This document shows, piece after piece, positions 35,062-43,466 of a stretch of DNA of 64,000 bases. The stretch is from Psychroserpens ponticola (GTDB lineage: Bacteria > Bacteroidota > Bacteroidia > Flavobacteriales > Flavobacteriaceae), in NCBI RefSeq assembly GCF_023556315.2, contig NZ_CP116221.1:3610001-3674000 (forward strand). The letters run 5' to 3'. The notes below the pieces were generated by a model that saw only the letters and a program-made list of their open reading frames with translations, had not been told where the DNA came from and did not search any database. The translations under genes and the position numbers were made by a program. The stretch's first letter is position 1; the number at the start of each line of letters is the position of its first letter.

Positions 35062-35799
35062 ATGAGAAAACTATTGGCTTATCCATTAACAGTATTATAC
35101 TTGTTTGTGTTTGGAATGACTTTGCTCATTTTTCATCCAATACAATGGATTTGTTTTAATGTTTTCGGTTATCAAGCTCATAAAAAAAGTGTTGATGCGC
35201 TTCAATTTTGCCTTGTAAGATGTTTGCATATTTTAGGAACGCGTTTTACTTGGAATAATCCTCATAAGATTCCAAAAAACAAACCTTTAATTATAGTGTC
35301 AAACCACCAAAGCATGTACGATATTTCGCCAATTATGTGGTTTATGAGGCAGCACCATATTAAATTTGTTAGTAAAAAGGAACTTGGAAAAGGCATTCCA
35401 AGTGTGTCGTATAATTTACGTCATGGTGGTTCGGTTTTAATAGATCGAAAAAATCCGCGTCAAGCTTTACCTGCAATGCTTGAATTTGGAACATATATAG
35501 AAAATAACAATCGTACTGCAGTTATCTTTCCTGAAGGCACACGTAGTAAAGATGGGCATCCAAAACCATTTAAAACAAAAGGAATGGAGTTGTTATTTAA
35601 AAAAGCGCCTTCAGCATTAGTGGTTCCTATAACTGTAAATAATTCATGGAAAATGTTGCGTTATGGAAAGTTTCCAATGGGAATTGGAAATCACTTAAAG
35701 TTTACAGTGCATGAACCTGTTGAATTAAATACAGTTAAGGATCAAAAAGAACTCATAAAAAACATTGAAACAACCATCATTAATGCTATTGAGCATTAA
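35062..35799 (+). CDS. plsC: 1-acyl-sn-glycerol-3-phosphate acyltransferase
   Basis: A 245-residue inner membrane acyltransferase that makes phosphatidic acid from lysophosphatidic acid. Two hydrophobic helices open the protein (about 5-35). The catalytic HxxxxD motif is in NHQSMYD at 81-87 (His82, Asp87) and the substrate-binding motif is FPEGTRS at 156-162. It sits directly upstream of an acyl-ACP desaturase gene with an 18-base gap, so the two likely work together in membrane lipid synthesis and unsaturation. Confidence 0.94.
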   Translation: MRKLLAYPLTVLYLFVFGMTLLIFHPIQWICFNVFGYQAHKKSVDALQFCLVRCLHILGTRFTWNNPHKIPKNKPLIIVSNHQSMYDISPIMWFMRQHHIKFVSKKELGKGIPSVSYNLRHGGSVLIDRKNPRQALPAMLEFGTYIENNNRTAVIFPEGTRSKDGHPKPFKTKGMELLFKKAPSALVVPITVNNSWKMLRYGKFPMGIGNHLKFTVHEPVELNTVKDQKELIKNIETTIINAIEH

Positions 35800-35816
35800 T
35801 ACTAAAACCTAAATTA

Positions 35817-36806
35817 ATGTCCCATAAAAATATAAGATTAGAAGTGATGCATCACCTAGAAAAAGATGTTGATAAACTTATCGAAAAATACCTTATTCCT
35901 ATTGAAAAAATCTGGCAACCAACTGACTTCTTGCCAAATACTGAAAACGATAATTTCTTAGAAGAAGTGAAGGAAATAAGAGAATTATCTAAAGAATTAC
36001 CATATGACTTTTGGGTAGTTTTAGTAGGTGATATGATAACTGAAGAAGCGCTACCAACTTATGAGTCTTGGTTAATGGACGTCGAAGGCGTTGGTCAATC
36101 GGAACGAAATGGTTGGTCAAAATGGGTGAGACATTGGACTGCAGAAGAAAACCGTCATGGAGATGTTCTTAATAAATATCTTTATTTATCAGGACGAGTA
36201 AATATGAAAGAGATTGAAAAAACAACACAATATCTCATTGCTGATGGATTTGATATAGGAACAGGACAAGATCCATATAAAAATTTTGTTTATACAAGTT
36301 TTCAAGAATTAGCAACTTACATTTCCCACAATCGTGTAGCAAAAATTGCTAAAGAAAAAGGCAGCAAACAGCTTTCTAAAATGTGTAAAATCATTTCAGG
36401 CGATGAAATGAGACATCATCATGCATATTCTGAATTTGTAGATCGTATTTTTGATGTTGATCCTAGTCAAATGATGATGGCTTTTCATTTTATGATGAAG
36501 CAAAAAATTGCTATGCCAGCTCATTTTCTTAGAGAATCTGGAGATAAAATCAGTACCGCATTTGAAGAGTTTTCAAATACAGCACAACGTATTGGTGTTT
36601 ATACTTCTTTAGATTATGTTGATATTTTACAAAAACTAATTGATCGTTGGGATATTGGTAACATTAATAACCTTACAGATGAAGCAGAGAAAGCTCGTGA
36701 TTATCTAATAAAACTTCCATCTAGAATGATACGCATAGCAGAGCGAATGAAAATCCCTGAAAACTCTTTTCAATTTAAATGGGTAGAACCAGCTGTATTG
36801 AAATAA
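35817..36806 (+). CDS. Acyl-ACP desaturase (ferritin-like diiron)
   Basis: A 329-residue soluble desaturase. The two diiron-binding ExxH motifs are EENRH at 110-114 and DEMRH at 196-200 (Glu197, His200). Family members insert a cis double bond in acyl-ACP, usually at Delta-9. A long variant with the KWVRHWTAEENRHG sequence is common in Bacteroidota and high-GC bacteria. The neighbouring plsC gene, the short gap and a terminator just beyond point to a two-gene lipid operon; it may help adapt membranes to low temperature. Confidence 0.93.
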   Translation: MSHKNIRLEVMHHLEKDVDKLIEKYLIPIEKIWQPTDFLPNTENDNFLEEVKEIRELSKELPYDFWVVLVGDMITEEALPTYESWLMDVEGVGQSERNGWSKWVRHWTAEENRHGDVLNKYLYLSGRVNMKEIEKTTQYLIADGFDIGTGQDPYKNFVYTSFQELATYISHNRVAKIAKEKGSKQLSKMCKIISGDEMRHHHAYSEFVDRIFDVDPSQMMMAFHFMMKQKIAMPAHFLRESGDKISTAFEEFSNTAQRIGVYTSLDYVDILQKLIDRWDIGNINNLTDEAEKARDYLIKLPSRMIRIAERMKIPENSFQFKWVEPAVLK

Positions 36807-36821
36807 ATTATTACAACACAT

Positions 36822-36852
36822 AAAATTCCTTTCTTAAACTGAAAGGAATTTT
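36822..36852 (+). terminator. Terminator after the desaturase gene
   Basis: Twelve-base arms aaaattcctttc (36822-36833) and gaaaggaatttt (36841-36852) around a 7-base loop, followed by TTA-rich sequence. Confidence 0.8.
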
Positions 36853-36864
36853 TAATTTTAGATT

Positions 36865-37521
36865 ATGTATACTTCCGAAGAAATTATAGAAAAAACGAAA
36901 GACTTCGTTAAAATCACACTCGAAAATGCTGAAGGTGGTCACGATTGGTTTCATATTGAACGTGTTTATAAAAATGCACTACTCATATCAAAAAAGGAAA
37001 ATGTAGATCTGTTTATTGTATCCCTTGGAGCTTTATTGCATGATATTGCTGATAGTAAATTTCATAATGGAGATGAAAGCATAGGTCCACAAAAAGCTAG
37101 AGCGTTTTTATTAGATATAAATGTTGATTCTGAAGCTATTGAACATGTTGTGAAGATTATTGAAAACATCTCTTTCAAAGGCGGAAATGTTTCTCAAAAT
37201 TTTTCATCTGCTGAATTAGATGTTGTACAAGATGCAGATCGATTAGACGCGCTTGGTGCAATTGGCATCGCAAGAACATTTAATTATGGTGGTTTTAAAA
37301 ATCGTAAATTATATGATCCTTCAATAGAACCCGATTTAAATATGAATAAAGAAGCCTATAAAGCTTCTAAAGCACCAACTATTAATCATTTTTATGAAAA
37401 ATTACTACTTCTAAAAAATAGAATGAATACAAAAACAGGAACTCAAATAGCAATAAAGAGACACAATTATATGAAATCATTTCTGCAGCAATTTTATTCA
37501 GAATGGAATGGAGAACACTAA
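36865..37521 (+). CDS. HD domain phosphohydrolase
   Basis: A 218-residue metal-dependent hydrolase of the HD superfamily. The conserved residues are GGHDWFHIERV (His25, His29 region), LLHDIADSK (the HD pair) and the final metal Asp in VVQDADRLDALGAIG. The order and spacing match the YedJ-like phosphohydrolase group. Substrates of this group are unclear; nucleotide or phosphate ester hydrolysis is likely. Its ATG lies close behind the desaturase terminator, so it may be read through or have its own weak promoter. Confidence 0.9.
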   Translation: MYTSEEIIEKTKDFVKITLENAEGGHDWFHIERVYKNALLISKKENVDLFIVSLGALLHDIADSKFHNGDESIGPQKARAFLLDINVDSEAIEHVVKIIENISFKGGNVSQNFSSAELDVVQDADRLDALGAIGIARTFNYGGFKNRKLYDPSIEPDLNMNKEAYKASKAPTINHFYEKLLLLKNRMNTKTGTQIAIKRHNYMKSFLQQFYSEWNGEH

Positions 37522-37646
37522 TTTACTTCTCTTTTACAATTTCTAATACTGTTATTGTTGTAGTATTCACAATTGTTAGAATTTGTTACTGATTAACTAA
37601 AATGATACTCAAATGTTATTCGGTTTATCTTTTAATCTAAAAAAAC

Positions 37647-38519
37647 TTAATGAACCATTAATTTTAATTCGCCTCTATATTTAGATGCACTTTTTCCAGT
37701 AAATTCCTTGAATAATTTATTAAAATGCGAAAAATTATTAAATCCACATTCATAACTTACATCTGCAATACTCATTTGACTTTCCGACAATAACTTTGTT
37801 GCATGTACAACGCGATATTCATTTACAAGCTTAGTGAATGTTTTTCCTGTTACTTTTTTAAAATACCTGCAAAAAGCTGGAACAGTCATACTTACTTTAT
37901 CAGCAATTTCATCTAAGGTAATATGTTGTGTGAAATTTTGATTTACATATTTAAAAATGATATCAATCCGAGCGCTATCTTGAGGTTCAGCCTCAAATGC
38001 AAAACCATCAGCATTTAAAATCGTATAGTCTTCAGATTTTGCTAAACCATGTAAAATTTCAAGTAGAACCAATATCTTTTTGAAACCTTCTTTTTCAGAA
38101 AGTTTTTCAATTTTCTTACCTATTTTTTGTTTCGTTTTCACACCAAACAAAATGCCACTTTTAGAACGTTCAAATAAATTACTAATGCCTTCCATTTCTG
38201 GAACATTAAAAAAATAATCTCCTAAAAACTCTGGTCTAAACTGAACAATGGTTTCACTTCCATTTATTGTAAGTCGATCTGTAAATCCGTTATGAGGTAA
38301 ATTGGCTCCAATAAGTATTAGTTGACTATTATTAAAGTATGATAAATGATTTCCAATATGTCGCTTTCCTTTTCCTTTATTAACATAAACCAATTCAACT
38401 TCAGGATGAAAATGCCAAAAGGGCTTTTTTTCTCCCATATAAGCCTCTTGCTTCATAACCTTAATAGAACTCCCAAACTCTGGGCTTATTTTTTCTAATG
38501 TAGGCTTTCTTATGCTCAT
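37647..38519 (-). CDS. AraC family transcriptional regulator with cupin sensor domain
   Basis: A 290-residue regulator. The N-terminal cupin-like ligand domain (about 10-110) includes PFWHFHPEVELVYVNKGKG and the C-terminal domain (about 185-290) has two helix-turn-helix units of the AraC/XylS type (ITLDEIADKV, SIADVSYECGFNN and FNKLFKEFTGKS). The arrangement is like carbohydrate-responsive regulators in this phylum. The divergent neighbour is a secreted protein gene, with about 200 bases between starts, which might be a target. Effector unknown. Confidence 0.92.
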   Translation of the reverse strand: MSIRKPTLEKISPEFGSSIKVMKQEAYMGEKKPFWHFHPEVELVYVNKGKGKRHIGNHLSYFNNSQLILIGANLPHNGFTDRLTINGSETIVQFRPEFLGDYFFNVPEMEGISNLFERSKSGILFGVKTKQKIGKKIEKLSEKEGFKKILVLLEILHGLAKSEDYTILNADGFAFEAEPQDSARIDIIFKYVNQNFTQHITLDEIADKVSMTVPAFCRYFKKVTGKTFTKLVNEYRVVHATKLLSESQMSIADVSYECGFNNFSHFNKLFKEFTGKSASKYRGELKLMVH

Positions 38520-38684
38520 AATTCTTTCTTTAATACAAAGTTAACTGTAAATGAATTTCAAAAGTATGTATAATTATCAAAAATGTATCCTAAATTAACC
38601 AATTATTTGTTTTCATTAGGTGATTGTGATAATTTAGAACACATATGTGCCAAAATGGATGTTTTCTAAAGACCTAAAGCAGTA

Positions 38685-38692
38685 TAGATTTG
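38685..38692 (+). promoter_or_regulatory. Putative -7 element of the secreted protein gene
   Basis: TAGATTTG matches TAnnTTTG, 24 bases upstream of the ATG at 38717. Confidence 0.45.
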
Positions 38693-38716
38693 TACCCATA
38701 ATCATAAAACCCAAAC

Positions 38717-39292
38717 ATGATGAAAACAATTAAAAAAATGACACTAATAGTATTAATGTTAGTAACAACATTAAGCTATGCAGGCAAAAGAAAAATTAGA
38801 TCTTTTTCAAAAGTTACTATGGTCGAATTTGTTAATGCAAAAAAAGGGCAAGAACTTTTAGTAAAAGATAAGTATGGATCAGTTCTTCACTCAGAAACTG
38901 TTAAAGATAATGGAAAGCTTTCTAAGTGGTTTGATTTAAACGAACTTGAAAATGGAAATTACTCAATTGAGTTAGAGAAAGATTTTGAAATAATAGTCAA
39001 ATCATTTGAAATTAAAAATAATGAAGTTCTATTTTTAAAAAACGGTGAAACAAAATCATTTAAACCAGTAATAAAGACTAAAAACAATAAATTATTGGTA
39101 TCTCAATTGTCTTTAGAATCAAATCCTATACATGTAGAAATCTATTATGAAGATTCACTTATATATACTGAAACTTTACAAGGTGAAAAAACTTTAAATC
39201 GTATTTACAGCCTTTCAAAGGCTGAAAGAGGTGACTATCATACTGTTATAAAAACAAATAACAGAACCTTTGTTAAATATTTTGAATTATAA
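38717..39292 (+). CDS. Hypothetical secreted beta-sandwich protein
   Basis: A 191-residue exported protein with a clear signal peptide (about 1-22, ending SYA). The remaining part appears to be two related beta-domains of about 80 residues each: LVKDKYGSVLHSETV with FDLNELENGNYSIELE, and IYYEDSLIYTETLQ with SLSKAERGDYHTVIK. This resembles duplicated DUF3244-like or Por-sorting-like folds, though I do not recognise a named family. The start could be either of two adjacent Met codons. It diverges from an AraC regulator and ends at a strong bidirectional terminator. Confidence 0.75.
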   Translation: MMKTIKKMTLIVLMLVTTLSYAGKRKIRSFSKVTMVEFVNAKKGQELLVKDKYGSVLHSETVKDNGKLSKWFDLNELENGNYSIELEKDFEIIVKSFEIKNNEVLFLKNGETKSFKPVIKTKNNKLLVSQLSLESNPIHVEIYYEDSLIYTETLQGEKTLNRIYSLSKAERGDYHTVIKTNNRTFVKYFEL

Positions 39293-39306
39293 AACAAATT
39301 CAAACG

Positions 39307-39344
39307 AAATACAAAAAGCCATCAGTTGATGGCTTTTTGTATTT
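39307..39344. terminator. Bidirectional terminator between convergent genes
   Basis: A near-perfect 38-bp palindrome whose core caaaaagccatca (39312-39324) pairs with tgatggctttttg (39327-39339). A-run and T-run flank the stem on both strands. Confidence 0.88.
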
Positions 39345-40416
39345 AAAATAGTTTCATCTGACCATATTTATAAACGTCATGCAGTTCAGTATTTAATTTG
39401 GGCATTGATTTATTTTTAAAATATTTTAAGCGAGCCAACTTAATTAAATCATTAATGTGTTTTGCAAATTCTCCTTCACCTTGCATTCGTGTTCCAAATC
39501 TAGAATCGTTTAATGTTCCTCCATGACAATTTTCAATTTGATGCAATACTTTTTCAGCGCTATCTGGTAAGGTTTTTTGTATCCAATCTGTAAAAATTTC
39601 TCCAATAGCACCATTTAATCTCACAATAGTATGCGCCATAGTTGATGCTCCAGCTTCAGAAGCTGCTTTTGCTAGAGACAAAATTTCATGACTATTAATT
39701 GAAGGTATGATTGGTGCAAACATCACGTTTACCGGAATTCCGTTTTCACTTAATTCTTTAACAACTTTTAGTTGTTTTTTAATAGTTGCTGTTCGTGGTT
39801 CTAAAATTCTTCTAGTCGCTTCAGAAAGAGACGTTATAGAAATATTAACACTAATCAAATTATCTTTGGCTAAGGCTTTAATAATCTCTAAATCACGAAG
39901 TATTAGTGCGTTTTTGGTTATAATTGAAACAGGATGTTTATATTTTAAAAACACTTTCAAGCAAGCTCTAGTGATTTCAAATGTTTTTTCTGCTGGTTGG
40001 TAACAATCTGTATTTCCAGACATGACTATTGGATAAGCTTTCCAACTTTTTCGTCTTACAAAAGCTTCTAATAATATTGGTGCATCCTTCTTTACTAAAA
40101 TTCGACGTTCAAAATCCAATCCAGCACTAAATCCCCAAAATTCATGACTATTTCTTGCATAACAATAGACACAACCATGCTCGCAACCTTGATACATATT
40201 CATAGAATATGCCATTCCGACATCTGGACTAGCGAGCTTATTCACTATTGTTTTAGGAAAAACCGGTAAATATTGGGTTCTATTTTGATCTGGTTCTTCG
40301 CCTTCCTTTGCACAATATTCTAAAAAATCATCTCGTTGTTCATGGCTTAACTCAAAGAAACGGTTATGAACATTTTTTTGAGCACCACGACCTTTTACAC
40401 TATCTTTTTTAAACAT
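39343..40416 (-). CDS. PA0069 family radical SAM protein
   Basis: A 357-residue radical S-adenosylmethionine protein. The [4Fe-4S] motif CxxxCxxC is Cys78, Cys82 and Cys85 in GCEHGCVYCYARN. This places it in the SPL-related PA0069/Rv2578c group, whose members are annotated as DNA repair photolyase-like proteins, with function not established. The N-terminus (KGRGAQKNVHNRF) is the typical group signature. The adjacent genes do not reveal a pathway. It faces a secreted protein gene across a shared terminator. Confidence 0.92.
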   Translation of the reverse strand: MFKKDSVKGRGAQKNVHNRFFELSHEQRDDFLEYCAKEGEEPDQNRTQYLPVFPKTIVNKLASPDVGMAYSMNMYQGCEHGCVYCYARNSHEFWGFSAGLDFERRILVKKDAPILLEAFVRRKSWKAYPIVMSGNTDCYQPAEKTFEITRACLKVFLKYKHPVSIITKNALILRDLEIIKALAKDNLISVNISITSLSEATRRILEPRTATIKKQLKVVKELSENGIPVNVMFAPIIPSINSHEILSLAKAASEAGASTMAHTIVRLNGAIGEIFTDWIQKTLPDSAEKVLHQIENCHGGTLNDSRFGTRMQGEGEFAKHINDLIKLARLKYFKNKSMPKLNTELHDVYKYGQMKLF

Positions 40417-40499
40417 ATTTCATAATTTTTTGTAAAATTACAAAATACCAAATTTCAAACGACAACTTAAAATTTTGGTTATCAACAAAAATAAAAATA

Positions 40500-41282
40500 T
40501 TATTTTCCTGGGAAGTCTGCTTTTCTTTTTTCTAAAAATGCAGTAGTTCCTTCTGTGAAGTCATCTGTACCGAAACATTTTCCAAATTGTTTAATTTCGG
40601 TTTTATAACCATCAACGCCATCTTTAAAGTTCGCATTAATAGATTTGATAGCCGCTTTAATTGCTACTGAAGAGTTTCGCATGATTTTACTTGCAATCTT
40701 TTCACAAAGTGCTAACAATTCCTCTTGTTCAACAACATGATTTACCAATCCGTAATTTAAGGCTTGATTGGCATCAATCATACCTGCTGTCATCACCATT
40801 TCCATTGCGCGACCTTTACCTACCAATTGAGGCAGACGTTGTGTACCACCATAACCTGGAATAACTCCAAGAGATACTTCTGGTAAACCCATCTTAGCAT
40901 TTGAACTTGCAATTCTAAAATGACAAGCCATTGCCAATTCTAAACCTCCTCCTAATGCAAAACCATTAACCGCAGCGATTACTGGAGTCGATAAATTTTC
41001 AACAAAATCAAATAACAACTCCTGACCTTTGGCAGCTAATTTTCCTCCTTGTTTGACATCAAAATCTGCAAACTCACTAATATCTGCACCAGCTACAAAA
41101 GCCTTTTCTCCACTTCCTGTAATAATAATTACTTTTGTGTCTTTGCTGCTATTAGCTTCATCAAAAGCATCATGCAACTCTTGTATAGTGTCTTTATTTA
41201 AAGCATTAAGTTTATTAGGTCTGTTGATTGTAATCGTTGTTATTCGGCTATTGGTAGTCGATAAAATATTCTGGTAGCTCAT
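40500..41282 (-). CDS. Enoyl-CoA hydratase/isomerase family protein
   Basis: A 260-residue crotonase. The oxyanion-hole segments are AFVAGADISEF (about 60-70) and VNGFALGGGLELAMACH (about 105-121), and the catalytic Glu residues are in GGGLELAMA and GLPEVSLGVIPG. Full length for short-chain enoyl-CoA hydratases, which hydrate trans-2-enoyl-CoA in beta-oxidation. It begins 15 bases after the histidine kinase gene, so the two are probably co-transcribed. Subtype (EchA, PaaF-like or other) cannot be told from sequence. Confidence 0.92.
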   Translation of the reverse strand: MSYQNILSTTNSRITTITINRPNKLNALNKDTIQELHDAFDEANSSKDTKVIIITGSGEKAFVAGADISEFADFDVKQGGKLAAKGQELLFDFVENLSTPVIAAVNGFALGGGLELAMACHFRIASSNAKMGLPEVSLGVIPGYGGTQRLPQLVGKGRAMEMVMTAGMIDANQALNYGLVNHVVEQEELLALCEKIASKIMRNSSVAIKAAIKSINANFKDGVDGYKTEIKQFGKCFGTDDFTEGTTAFLEKRKADFPGK

Positions 41283-41296
41283 GGTGTTTTGTCTTA

Positions 41297-42751
41297 TTAA
41301 ATCTTAGGGAAAGTAACGGTAAAAATGGTTCCTATTCCTTGTTGAGATGTAAAGGTAATACTTCCTTTATAAGTTTCAACAATATTTTTTACCATCGCGA
41401 GTCCCAATCCCATTCCGCTGGTTTTAGTGGTAAATTTAGGTTCAAAAATCTTGCTTTTATTTTCTTCAGCAACACCTATACCATTATCTTCTATAGTAAT
41501 TTTGATCATCTCCTTCTCTGAAGATACTCTTACAATAATCTTTGGATCTTCTTTATCATGTGGAATCGCTTGAATTCCATTTTTGACTAAATTAGTCACA
41601 ACTCTGATCAACTGTGTACGATCAAAATTTGCCATGAGTTCAGAATTATCTGTTGAAAATTCAATATTATCTTCACTGAAAATATCTAAGGCTAATTTGA
41701 CAATATTCGAAACATTTAGTGTTTCATTCTTTTGCGCAGGCATTTTTGCAAAGTTTGAAAATGCAGATGCAATAGAACTCATTGTATCTATTTGCTGAAT
41801 AAGTGTTTTACTGTATTCATCGACTTTTTGATAAATGTTTTCGTCTTCAGGGTTAAACTTTCGCTGAAAACTTTGTACACTCAATCGCATTGGTGTCAAT
41901 GGGTTTTTAATTTCATGAGCGACTTGTTTTGCCATTTCTCTCCAAGCCTGTTCACGTTCACTAGTAGCCAACTGAACAGCACTTTCTTCAAGTTCATCAA
42001 TCATACTATTATATGAATTAACTAAGGTTGATATTTCTTCACTTGAAGATTCTATATCAATCTTTTTATTCCGTTTTTCTAAACGTGTTTGATTGATTTT
42101 ATCTGAAATTGTTTTTAATGTACGTGTTATATATTTTGATAATAACAGTGCCAAAATTACAGCAATTAACATCATGAATAAATACGCATAACCTAAGCGT
42201 TCTAAAAACTCATTAAGTTCTTTATTTAGAAAATCGTCATTTTCTAAGTATGGCAAATTTAATATCGCTAGTGGCTTAGATTTTTTATCATAAACAAAAC
42301 TATAAGACGATTGAAATGTTTCTCCATTCTTTCTGTTTTTAACAACATATCTATGATTTGCTGTATTTGAAATTGCATTTAACACTTCTGTGTCAATACA
42401 TTTTGTTATTGAATCATTTTTAAAACTTGCCTTAGAAGATTTTAAAAGTCCACCATCTAAATCATATAAATTAATTCGCAAACTATGAATATCTGCAATA
42501 TTATAAATTTCGTCCTTGAATATTAATGGAACATTCTCTGTTGCAACTTCCCAAGTTGTCTTTTCAATCACCTTATTGATATGACTAATAATAGCAATTT
42601 CTTTACGTTCTAATCGCTCTTTATGATAATCTATAGCCTCTTCATTATATTGATAAATAGTAACAGCAGCTATTAAAATTGAAGCGATAAGCACCAATAA
42701 TATCATTGCAAAAAAGATACGAACTCGTAAAGACAATTTTTTTAACCTCAT
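41297..42751 (-). CDS. NtrY-like membrane sensor histidine kinase
   Basis: A 484-residue two-component sensor. Transmembrane helices lie at about 10-32 and 187-206 and enclose a periplasmic sensing region. A HAMP linker (about 207-260) and a HisKA domain with the phosphoacceptor His279 in VAHEIKNPLTPMRL follow, then a HATPase domain with DNGIGV and GMGLGLA boxes. It belongs to the NtrY-like group. No response regulator is next to it; the partner must lie elsewhere. It precedes an enoyl-CoA hydratase gene and follows hemJ by 62 bases on the same strand. Confidence 0.92.
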   Translation of the reverse strand: MRLKKLSLRVRIFFAMILLVLIASILIAAVTIYQYNEEAIDYHKERLERKEIAIISHINKVIEKTTWEVATENVPLIFKDEIYNIADIHSLRINLYDLDGGLLKSSKASFKNDSITKCIDTEVLNAISNTANHRYVVKNRKNGETFQSSYSFVYDKKSKPLAILNLPYLENDDFLNKELNEFLERLGYAYLFMMLIAVILALLLSKYITRTLKTISDKINQTRLEKRNKKIDIESSSEEISTLVNSYNSMIDELEESAVQLATSEREQAWREMAKQVAHEIKNPLTPMRLSVQSFQRKFNPEDENIYQKVDEYSKTLIQQIDTMSSIASAFSNFAKMPAQKNETLNVSNIVKLALDIFSEDNIEFSTDNSELMANFDRTQLIRVVTNLVKNGIQAIPHDKEDPKIIVRVSSEKEMIKITIEDNGIGVAEENKSKIFEPKFTTKTSGMGLGLAMVKNIVETYKGSITFTSQQGIGTIFTVTFPKI

Positions 42752-42813
42752 CTGAAAATTTGTAATGATTTTAGGTGTAACTTAGGTTAAATGTAACAAT
42801 AATTAAGCCAATA

Positions 42814-43362
42814 TTAAGCATTTGGATTTTTGTGTCGTATATTTTTATAAAGCTTAAAACCTAGCATTAATAAAATTCCTAAAACAAAAATTCCAATTAC
42901 ACCAAACACCCAATTAATTGCACTTTTTAAGATGACTAAAAACACAACTGCAAACAATATAAATGTAGCACCTTCATTCCAAAGTCTCATAAAATTTGAA
43001 GATTTATTTACTTCGTCACGCTGCAACTGGATGTAATAGTGATGTGTTTTTAAATGATATAAAATCAACAATACAACAAATGTTAGCTTAACATGCATCC
43101 ATGATTGTTCTAGCCAAAAAGGCTGTAAAATAATTAACCATATAGCAAAACCTGTCGCTAAAATTGCTGATGGCCAAGTAATGATATTCCATAAACGTTT
43201 TGCCATTAATTTTAGCTGCTTGCCTAAAATTTCCTTTTCAGGAGAGGGTTTGTGAAAAGCTTCTATTTGATACACAAAAAGCCGAGGAATGTAAAACAAA
43301 CCTGCAAACCAAGTCACTATAAAAATGAGGTGTAATGCTTTTATGTAATTGTAATATTCCAT
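42814..43362 (-). CDS. hemJ: Protoporphyrinogen oxidase HemJ
   Basis: A 182-residue integral membrane protein of the UPF0093 family. It opens with YYNYIKALHLIFIVTWFAGLF, where the conserved His (about residue 11) is thought to bind haem, and has four or five membrane helices. HemJ oxidises protoporphyrinogen IX to protoporphyrin IX in bacteria lacking HemG and HemY. The assignment fits the rest of the window, which holds the remaining late haem genes. It lies 62 bases before the sensor kinase gene. The region just upstream carries a GC-rich REP. Confidence 0.9.
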   Translation of the reverse strand: MEYYNYIKALHLIFIVTWFAGLFYIPRLFVYQIEAFHKPSPEKEILGKQLKLMAKRLWNIITWPSAILATGFAIWLIILQPFWLEQSWMHVKLTFVVLLILYHLKTHHYYIQLQRDEVNKSSNFMRLWNEGATFILFAVVFLVILKSAINWVFGVIGIFVLGILLMLGFKLYKNIRHKNPNA

Positions 43363-43384
43363 TTAAATATTTTATTATGTTGTG

Positions 43385-43454
43385 TCTCGACTCCGCTCGA
43401 CATGACAGAAGAATTCTAATTTAAAGATAACTGTCACATCGAGCGGAGTCGAGA
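43385..43454. repeat. REP element, family A (paired inverted repeats)
   Basis: Outer arms tctcgactccgctcga (43385-43400) and tcgagcggagtcgaga (43439-43454) are perfect complements. An inner pair catgacag/ctgtcaca also nearly pairs. The same outer arm recurs at 52991. It lies between hemJ and the propeller protein gene, in GC-richer DNA than its surroundings, and is probably a mobile intergenic repeat. Confidence 0.85.
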
Positions 43455-43466
43455 TGTTTATTGCAC

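Noticed and set aside
37522-37646. Weak hairpin in the gap after the HD hydrolase gene
   Set aside because: Arms are short and imperfect in AT-rich DNA, with no clear T-run next to the stem; too weak to call a terminator.
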